DNA of 64,000 bases from Lota lota (taxonomy: Eukaryota > Chordata > Actinopteri > Gadiformes > Lotidae). Of the stretch, positions 22,746 through 33,100 are shown in pieces. The notes beneath the pieces are model-generated. The model saw nothing but the letters and a program-made list of their open reading frames with translations, had not been told where the DNA came from and did not search any database. A program made the position numbers and the translations under genes. The stretch is taken from assembly GCA_026745465.1 (NCBI GenBank), contig JACYXH010000228.1:2398501-2462500 (forward strand), written 5' to 3'. How positions within the stretch are numbered: the stretch's first letter is position 1; the number at the start of each line of letters is the position of its first letter.

Positions 22746-24129
22746 ATGAAGCGTCAGGGGGTGCTTCTCACTCTATTAGGTATGCCAACATCTAATTAAA
22801 AACTACTGTATTCTTTAGCACTCTGCATACTGGCAACACCCTAATTGCATCTTTTCTTTTTTCTAGTCCTGTCCACAGCTGCATTTGTCATTGGTAAGTT
22901 TGCCGTTATATTTTTTGCCTATGAAAGCTAAGCCTACTCATGCTATGCCCACTGCTACGCTAACCCTACTGCTTAACCCTTAGGGCCTTATTATGTTTTT
23001 AGATGTTAGATGTTGTCAGTTATACTTCAAGCTCCGCCCTGACGAGGCATACAGCATCGCTGCTACATTAACTGATGGCTGGCCAAGCTCCGCCCTGACG
23101 AGGCATACAGCATCGCTGCTACATTAACTGATGGCTGGCCAAGCTCCGCCCTGACGAGGCATACAGCATTGCTGCTACATTAACTGATGGCTGCCCAAGC
23201 TCCGCCCTGACGAGGCATACAGCATCGCTGCTACATTAACTGATGGCTGGCCAAGCTCCGCCCTGACGAGGCATGCAGTATCACTGCTACATTAACTGAT
23301 GGCTGGCCAAGCTCCGCCCTGACTAGGCATACAGCATCACTGCTACATTAACTGATGGCTGGCCAAGCTCCGCCCTGACGAGGCATACAGCATCACTGCT
23401 ACATTAACTGATGGCTGGCCAAGCTCCGCCCTGACGAGGCATACAGCATCACTGCTACATTAACTGATGGCTGCCCAAGCTCCGCCCTGACGAGGTATAC
23501 AGCATTGCTGCTATCGTGTATCAAAAGAAATACAGATGTCTTCAAATCTAAATGCACCTTCACAGATCAGGTCATATTATCCATTATAAATATGTAATTA
23601 TCAAGTCATAGTTAAAAGATAGATTTACTGATATAATACCAAACATTGGAAATAAGGCAAACCTCTGCATTATGTGTAAAATATGTATACAAATAATTAT
23701 TAGTTAATAATCTATTATGTTTATTAGGAAAATGTGTGGTTGTTTTACATGTTTCTATGGTATTTACAACTGAGCGTGCTTACATTATGCCACCGTTAGC
23801 ATAAGCTCGGCCTTCCTCTAGGCACACGTGGTGTCATTTGGCGCAATGTCAAATAACATCTGTTGCTCTTGACAACAGTTGACGTCGCTATAATATAAAT
23901 ACACAATTATAGGATAATTATTCAATCTTTATAGGATTGGACCATTTCTAATATAATAGTTCTAACAACAGGGTGAGCCAAAATAATGTCTTGAAAGGTT
24001 GAACTGGTTATCAAAATGTACAGATTTCTGGCTCTTTTATGAAATACATAATATCTACTCTTGCAGATGCCTTACCATACAAACAGAAGATCCATCCTGA
24101 GGACAAGATGAAAATCAAGATAACTCATG
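22746..24129 (+). CDS. Galaxin-like gene leader exons: signal peptide and short linker
   Basis: Exon 1 (22746-22779) starts at ATG after an acceptor (CATACAG, 22736) and reads MKRQGVLLTLL. Exon 2 (22867-22893) adds VLSTAAFVI, completing a classic n-region plus hydrophobic signal peptide. Exon 3 (24067-24129) adds DALPYKQKIHPEDKMKIKIT and ends in phase 1, in register with the first repeat exon. All three internal borders are phase 1 with GT-AG. Intron 2 contains the 56-bp minisatellite. Confidence 0.68.
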
Positions 24130-27100
24130 GTACAATGAGTATGTTGTGTAATCTTTATTGTTGACCATATTTTGACTCAAATAAGCGGACCCCCTGAAGA
24201 ACCTCCATGACCCCCTGGTTGAAGGCCACTGATCTAGAATATTAGAGTGCATATAGTCAATGGCTGAATCTAGGAACCACTCTATGTTTATGAACCTTGT
24301 GTTTTCTACAGAGCCCTATAAGGTGAACACGCAGATGTGCTGTGGACCCCTGGGCAAACAAGTGATCCTCCACAAGAAATCCAACGATAGTATCTGTTGT
24401 GGAGACCAACAGTACAACCCAAGGACACAGTGCTGCTGTGGAGAAGAGAACTTACGTATCGAAGCCCGGAGTAGCTCCCAGTGCTGTGAAGAGGATAAGA
24501 ATCAAGCTCCCTTAGGTATTGTCATCTCTCTGGTGTTTGAAATGGAACATATTCAAAGATGAAACTCAAAACATTGTGCGTTAATGATGACGTCCTTCCA
24601 CAGACGACAAGCTGCCCTACAACCCCAGCACCGACATCTGTTGTGTCTTGAAAAGAATCCAGCCAGCTAAACCAGGGGCTCTGTACAAATGCTGTGGAGA
24701 AGGTACGTTGTGAGACACATTGCATTTGAATTTGAATGAAGTTTTAACATGAAATCTCACAAATGTAGACTTTATTTTACTTATCTGAAGTCTGATGGCA
24801 GAGAGGCTCTAATCTGGGTGAAGGGGATGTTTCTCTTTCTTTTGCTTCATATTCGTTTGGACCAATCATGTAGCTGGAAGCGGAGATCTGGTAGCCTGTT
24901 ATTGGCTATTTACAAACGAATTACAAACTCTGCCAGCACTCAGTAAACAGTATATAAGTGTGTGTAAAGGTTTCAAATCAACAGCGTGGAGACTGGCCAC
25001 TGTAGGAATACACCCCCTCTGAAAGCATTGCTTACTTGCACAAATTAATTTCCCTTTGGTATAATATCCCGGTATCAAAACAGTAAACAAGGCACAAGTA
25101 CCTGGGATTTAGAATTCCGGGTGCTGTTATGAAAAACTCCTGATAACTCATGGTACAACCCTGCACTCTATATGTTGTGTAATCTTTATTTTTGACCATA
25201 TTTTGACTCAAATAAGCGGACCCCCTGAAGAACCTCCATGACCCCCTGGTTGAAGGCCACTGATCTAGAATATTAGAGTGCATATAGTCAAAGGCTGAAT
25301 CTAGGAACCACTCTATGTGTTTATGAACCTTGTGTTTTCTACAGAGCCCTATAAGGTGAACACGCAGATGTGCTGTGGACCCCTGGGCAAACAAGTGATC
25401 CTCCACAAGAAATCCAACGATAGTATCTGTTGTGGAGACCAACAGTACAACCCAAGGACACAGTGCTGCTGTGGAGAAGAGAACTTACGTATCGAAGCCC
25501 GGAGTAGCTCCCAGTGCTGTGAAGAGGATAAGAATCAAGCTCCCTTAGGTATTGTCATCTCTCTGGTGTTTGAAATGGAACATATTCAAAGATGAAACTC
25601 AAAACATTGTGCGTTAATGATGACGTCCTTCCACAGACGACAAGCTGCCCTACAACCCCAGCACCGACATCTGTTGTGTCTTGAAAAGAATCCAGCCAGC
25701 TAAACCAGGGGCTCTGTACAAATGCTGTGGAGAAGGTAAGTTGTGAGACACATTGCATTTGAATTTGAATGAAGTTTTAATATAAAATCTCACAAATGTA
25801 GACTTTATTTTACTTATCTGAAGTCTGATGGCAGAGAGGCTCTAATCTGGGTGAAGGGGGTGTTTCTCTTTCTTGTGCTTCATATTAGTTTGGACCAATC
25901 ATGTACCTGGAAGCGGAGATCTGGTAGCCATTTATTGGCTATTTACAAATGAATTACAAACTCTGCCAGCACTCAGTAAACAGTATATAAGTGTGTGTAA
26001 AGGTTTCAAATCAACAGCGTGGAGACTGGCCACTGTAGGAATACACCCCCTCTGAAAGCATTGCTTACTTGCACAAATTAATTTCCCTTTGGTATAATAT
26101 CCCTGTATCAAAACAGTAAACAAGGCACAAGTACCTGGGATTTAGAATTCCGGGTGCTGTTATGAAAAACTCCTGATAACTCATGGTACAACCCTGCACT
26201 CTATATGTTGTGTAATCTTTATTTTTGACCATATTTTGACTCAAATAAGCGGACCCCCTGAAGAACCTCCATGACCCCCTGGTTGAAGGCCACTGATCTA
26301 GAATATTAGAGTGCATATAGTCAATGGCTGAATCTAGGAACCACTCTATGTGTTTATGAACCTTGTGTTTTCTACAGAGCCCTATAAGGTGAACACGCAG
26401 ATGTGCTGTGGACCCCTGGGCAAACAAGTGATCCTCCACAAGGAATCCAACGATAGTATCTGTTGTGGAGACCAACCGTACAACCCAAGGACACAGTGCT
26501 GCTGTGGAGAAGAGAACTTACGTATCGAAGCCCGGAGTAGCTCCCAGTGCTGTGAAGAGGATAAGAATCAAGCTCCCTTAGGTATTGTCATCTCTCTGGT
26601 GTTTGAAATGGAACATATTCAAAGATGAAACTCAAAACATTGTGCGTTAATGATGACGTCCTTCCACAGACGACAAGCTGCCCTACAACCCCAGCACCGA
26701 CATCTGTTGTGTCTTGAAAAGAATCCAGCCAGCTAAACCAGGGGCTCTGTACAAATGCTGTGGAGAAGGTAAGTTGTGAGACACATTGCATTTGAATTTG
26801 AATGAAGTTTTAATATAAAATCTCACAAATGTAGACTTTATTTTACTTATCTGAAGTCTGATGGCAGAGAGGCTCTAATCTGGGTGAAGGGGGTGTTTCT
26901 CTTTCTTGTGCTTCATATTCGTTTGGACCAATCATGTAGCTGGGAGCGGAGATCTGGTAGCCTGTTATTGGCTATTTACAAACGAATTACAAACTCTGCC
27001 AGCACTCAGTAAACAGTATATAAGTGTGTGTAAAGATTTCAAATAAACAGCGTGGAGACTGGCCACTGTAGGAATACACTCCCTCTGAAAGCATTGCTTA

Positions 27101-30100
27101 CTTAAACAAATTAATTTCCCTTTGGTATAATATCCCTGTATCAAAACAGTAAACAAGGCACAAGTACCTGGAATTTAGAATTCCGGGTGCTGTTATGAAA
27201 AAATCCTGATAACTCATGGTACAACCCTGCACTCTATATGTTGTGTAATCTTTATGTTTGACCATATTTTGACTCAAATAAGCGGACCCCCTGAAGAACC
27301 TCCATGACCCCCTGGTTGAAGGCCACTGATCTAGAATATTAGAGTGCATATAGTCAATGGCTGAATCTAGGAACCACTCTATGTGTTTATGAACCTTGTG
27401 TTTTCTACAGAGCCCTATAAGGTGAACACGCAGATGTGCTGTGGACCCCTGGGCAAACAAGTGATCCACCACAAGAAATCCAACGATAGTATCTGTTGTG
27501 GAGACCAACAGTACAACCCAAGGACACAGTGCTGCTGTGGAGAAGAGAACTTACGTATCGAAGCCCGGAGTAGCTCCCAGTGCTGTGAAGAGGATAAGAA
27601 TCAAGCTCCCTTAGGTATTGTCATCTCTCTGGTGTTTGAAATGGAACATATTCAAAGATGAAACTCAAAACATTGTGCGTTAATGATGACGTCCTTCCAC
27701 AGACGACAAGCTGCCCTACAACCCCAGCACCGACATCTGTTGTGTCTTGAAAAGAATCCAGCCAGCTAAACCTGGGGCTCTGTACAAATGCTGTGGAGAA
27801 GGTAAGTTGTGAGACACATTGCATTTGAATTTGAATGAAGTTTTAATATAAAATCTCACAAATGTAGACTTTATATTACTTATCTGAAGTCTGATGGCAG
27901 AGAGGCTCTAATCTGGGTGAAGGGGGTGTTTCTCTTTCTTGTGCTTCATATTCGTTTGGACCAATCATGTAGCTGGGAGCGGAGATCTGGTAGCCTGTTA
28001 TTGGCTATTTACAAACGAATTACAAACTCTGCCAGCACTCAGTAAACAGTATATAAGTGTGTGTAAAGATTTCAAATAAACAGCGTGGAGACTGGCCACT
28101 GTAGGAATACACCCCCTCTGAAAGCATTGCTTACTTGCACAAATGAATTTCCCTTTTGTATAATATCCCTGTATCAAAACAGTAAACAAGGCACAAGTAC
28201 CTGGAATTTAGAATTCCGGGTGCTGTTATGAAAAAATCCTGATAACTCATGGTACAACCCTGCACTCTATATGTTGTGTAATCTTTATTTTTGACCATAT
28301 TTTGACTCAAATAAGCGGACCCCCTGAAGAACCTCCATGACCCCCTGGTTGAAGGCCACTGATCTAGAATATTAGAGTGCATATAGTCAAAGGCTGAATC
28401 TAGGAACCACTCTATGTGTTTATGAACCTTGTGTTTTCTACAGAGCCCTATAAGGTGAACACGCAGATGTGCTGTGGACCCCTGGGCAAACAAGTGATCC
28501 ACCACAAGAAATCCAACGATAGTATCTGTTGTGGAGACCAACAGTACAACCCAAGGACACAGTGCTGCTGTGGAGAAGAGAACTTACGTATCGAAGCCCG
28601 GAGTAGCTCCCAGTGCTGTGAAGAGGATAAGAATCAAGCTCCCTTAGGTATTGTCATCTCTCTGGTGTTTGAAATGGAACATATTCAAAGATGAAACTCA
28701 AAACATTGTGCGTTAATGATGACGTCCGTCCACAGACGACAAGCTGCCCTACAACCCCAGCACCGACATCTGTTGTGTCTTGAAAAGAATCCAGCCAGCT
28801 AAACCAGGGGCTCTGTACAAATGCTGTGGAGAAGGTAAGTTGTGAGACACATTGCATTTGAATTTGAATGAAGTTTTAATATAAAATCTCACAAATGTAG
28901 ACTTTATATTACTTATCTGAAGTCTGATGGCAGAGAGGCTCTAATCTGGGTGAAGGGGGTGTTTCTCTTTCTTGTGCTTCATATTCGTTTGGACCAATCA
29001 TGTACCTGGAAGCGGAGATCTGGTAGCCATTTATTGGCTATTTACAAATGAATTACAAACTCTGCCAGCACTCAGTAAACAGTATATAAGTGTGTGTAAA
29101 GGTTTCAAATCAACAGCGTGGAGACGGGCCACTGTAGGAATACACCCCCTCTGAAAGCATTGCTTACTTGCACAAATTAATTTCCCTTTGGTATAATATC
29201 CCTGTATCAAAACAGTAAACAAGGCACAAGTACCTGGGATTTAGAATTCCGGGTGCTGTTATGAAAAAATCCTGATAACTCATGGTACAACCCTGCACTC
29301 TATATGTTGTGTAATCTTTATTTTTGACCATATTTTGACTCAAATAAGCGGACCCCCTGAAGAACCTCCATGACCCCCTGGTTGAAGGCCACTGATCTAG
29401 AATATTAGAGTGCATATAGTCAAAGGCTGAATCTAGGAACCACTCTGTGTTTATGAACCTTGTGTTTTCTACAGAGCCCTATAAGGTGAACACGCAGATG
29501 TGCTGTGGACCCCTGGGCAAACAAGTGATCCTCCACAAGAAATCCAACGATAGTATCTGTTGTGGAGACCAACAGTACAACCCAAGGACACAGTGCTGCT
29601 GTGGAGAAGAGAACTTACGTATCGAAGCCCGGAGTAGCTCCCAGTGCTGTGAAGAGGATAAGAATCAAGCTCCCTTAGGTATTGTCATCTCTCTGGTGTT
29701 TAAAATGGAACATATTCAAAGATGAAACTCAAAACATTGTGCGTTAATGATGACGTCCGTCCACAGACGACAAGCTGCCCTACAACCCCAGCACCGACAT
29801 CTGTTGTGTCTTGAAAAGAATCCAGCCAGCTAAACCTGGGGCTCTGTACAAATGCTGTGGAGAAGGTAAGTTGTGAGACACATTGCATTTGAATTTGAAT
29901 GAAGTTTTAATATAAAATCTCACAAATGTAGACTTTATATTACTTATCTGAAGTCTGATGGCAGAGAGGCTCTAATCTGGGTGAAGGGGGTGTTTCTCTT
30001 TCTTTTGCTTCATATTAGTTTGGACCAATCATGTAGCTGGGAGCGGAGATCTGGTAGCCTGTTATTGGCTATTTACAAACGAATTACAAACTCGGCCAGC

Positions 30101-33100
30101 ACTCAGTAAACAGTATATAAGTGTGTGTAAAGGTTTCAAATCAACAGCGTGGAGACTGGCCACTGTAGGAATACACCCCCTCTGAAAGCATTGCTTACTT
30201 GCACAAATTAATTTCCCTTTGGTATAATATCCCTGTATCAAAACAGTAAACAAGGCACAAGTACCTGGGATTTAGAATTCCGGGTGCTGTTATGAAAATA
30301 TCATGATAACTCATGGTACAACCCTGCACTCTATATGTTGTGTAATCTTTATTTTTGACCATATTTTGACTCAAATAAGCGGACCCCCTGAAGAACCTCC
30401 ATGACCCCCTGGTTGAAGGCCACTGATCTAGAATATTAGAGTGCATATAGTCAAAGGCTGAATCTAGGAACCACTCTATGTGTTTATGAACCTTGTGTTT
30501 TCTACAGAGCCCTATAAGGTGAACACGCAGATGTGCTGTGGACCCCTGGGCAAACAAGTGATCCACCACAAGAAATCCAACGATAGTATCTGTTGTGGAG
30601 ACCAACAGTACAACCCAAGGACACAGTGCTGCTGTGGAGAAGAGAACTTACGTATCGAAGCCCGGAGTAGCTCCCAGTGCTGTGAAGAGGATAAGAATCA
30701 AGCTCCCTTAGGTATTGTCATCTCTCTGGTGTTTGAAATGGAACATATTCAAAGATGAAACTCAAAACATTGTGCGTTAATGATGACGTCCGTCCACAGA
30801 CGACAAGCTGCCCTACAACCCCAGCACCGACATCTGTTGTGTCTTGAAAAGAATCCAGCCAGCTAAACCTGGGGCTCTGTACAAATGCTGTGGAGAAGGT
30901 AAGTTGTGAGACACATTGCATTTGAATTTGAATGAAGTTTTAATATAAAATCTCACAAATGTAGACTTTATATTACTTATCTGAAGTCTGATGGCAGAGA
31001 GGCTCTAATCTGGGTGAAGGGGGTGTTTCTCTTTCTTGTGCTTCATATTCGTTTGGACCAATCATGTAGCTGGGAGCGGAGATCTGGTAGCCTGCTATTG
31101 GCTATTTACAAACGAATTACAAACTCGGCCAGCACTCAGTAAACAGTATATAAGTGTGTGTAAAGGTTTCAAATAAACAGCGTGGAGACTGGCCACTGTA
31201 GGAATACACCCCCTCTGAAAGCATTGCTTACTTGCACTAAGGAATTTCCCTTTTGTATAATATCCCTGTATCAAAACAGTAAACAAGGGAGAAGTACCTG
31301 GAATTTAGAATTCCGGGTGCTGTTATGAAAAAATCCTGATAACTCATGGTACAACCCTGCACTCTATATGTTGTGTAATCTTTATTTTTGACCATATTTT
31401 GACTCAAATAAGCGGACCCCCTGAAGAACCTCCATGACCCCCTGGTTGAAGGCCACTGATCTAGAATATTAGAGTGCATATAGTCAATGGCTGAATCTAG
31501 GAACCACTCTATGTGTTTATGAACCTTGTGTTTTCTACAGAGCCCTATAAGGTGAACACGCAGATGTGCTGTGGACCCCTGGGCAAACAAGTGATCCACC
31601 ACAAGAAATCCAACGATAGTATCTGTTGTGGAGACCAACAGTACAACCCAAGGACACAGTGCTGCTGTGGAGAAGAGAACTTACGTATCGAAGCCCGGAG
31701 TAGCTCCCAGTGCTGTGAAGAGGATAAGAATCAAGCTCCCTTAGGTATTGTCATCTCTCTGGTGTTTGAAATGGAACATATTCAAAGATGAAACTCAAAA
31801 CATTGTGCGTTAATGATGACGTCCTTCCACAGACGACAAGCTGCCCTACAACCCCAGCACCGACATCTGTTGTGTCTTGAAAAGAATCCAGCCAGCTAAA
31901 CCAGGGGCTCTGTACAAATGCTGTGGAGAAGGTAAGTTGTGAGACACATTGCATTTGAATTTGAATGAAGTTTTAATATAAAATCTCACAAATGTAGACT
32001 TTATATTACTTATCTGAAGTCTGATGGCAGAGAGGCTCTAATCTGGGTGAAGGGGGTGTTTCTCTTTCTTGTGCTTCATATTCGTTTGGACCAATCATGT
32101 AGCTGGGAGCGGAGATCTGGTAGCCTGTTATTCGCTATTTACAAACGAATTACAAACTCTGCCAGCACTCAGTAAACAGTATATAAGTGTGTGTAAAGGT
32201 TTCAAATCAACAGCGTGGAGACTGGCCACTGTAGGAATACACCCCCTCTGAAAGCATTGCTTACTTGCACAAATGAATTTCCCTTTGGTATAATATCCCT
32301 GTATCAAAACAGTAAACAAGGCACAAGTACCTGGGATTTAGAATTCCGGGTGCTGTTATGAAAATATGCATGATAACTCATGGTACAACCCTGCACTCTA
32401 TATGTTGTGTAATCTTTATTTTTGACCATATTTTGACTCAAATAAGCGGACCCCCTGAAGAACCTCCATGACCCCCTGGTTGAAGGCCACTGATCTAGAA
32501 TATTAGAGTGCATATAGTCAAAGGCTGAATCTAGGAACCACTCTATGTGTTTATGAACCTTGTGTTTTCTACAGAGCCCTATAAGGTGAACACGCAGATG
32601 TGCTGTGGACCCCTGGGCAAACAAGTGATCCACCACAAGAAATCCAACGATAGTATCTGTTGTGGAGACCAACAGTACAACCCAAGGACACAGTGCTGCT
32701 GTGGAGAAGAGAACTTACGTATCGAAGCCCGGAGTAGCTCCCAGTGCTGTGAAGAGGATAAGAATCAAGCTCCCTTAGGTATTGTCATCTCTCTGGTGTT
32801 TGAAATGGAACATATTCAAAGATGAAACTCAAAACATTGTGCGTTAATGATGACGTCCTTCCACAGAACACAAGCTGCCCTACAACCACAGCAACGACAT
32901 CTGTTGTGTCTTGAAAAGAATCCAGCCAGATAAACCAGGGGCTCTGTACAAATGCTGTGGAGAAGGTAAGTTGTGAGACACATTGCATTTGAATTTGAAT
33001 GAAGTCTGAATATTCAGGTGTTCAGGGCCGGCCTATACTCTTGGCTTTTGGTTTGCAGCTTTTTGTGAGTACTGGTCAACTCATTGCATCCAATGCAGAC

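Larger units (their letters stand above)
24130..33000. repeat. Tandem array of nine ~1,033-bp exon-intron units
   Basis: Head-to-tail duplication covering exon A, a short 88-nt intron, exon B and about 640 nt of longer intron. Left junctions of units 2-9 carry a worn piece of leader exon 3 (TGATAACTCATG|GTACAA, e.g. 25129-25152), so the duplicated segment began inside that exon. Each long intron also contains CCAAT, ATTGG and TATATAAG words (e.g. 24862, 24901 and 24951). Confidence 0.93.

Noticed and set aside
24522..24725. Minus-strand 67-codon frame repeated in every unit
   Set aside because: Antisense shadow of exon B and its flanking introns.
25032..25442. Minus-strand 136-codon frames repeated in every galaxin-like unit
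   Set aside because: They are antisense to exon A and intron sequence, repeated only because the unit repeats; no protein features, while the plus strand has cysteine motifs and splice sites.
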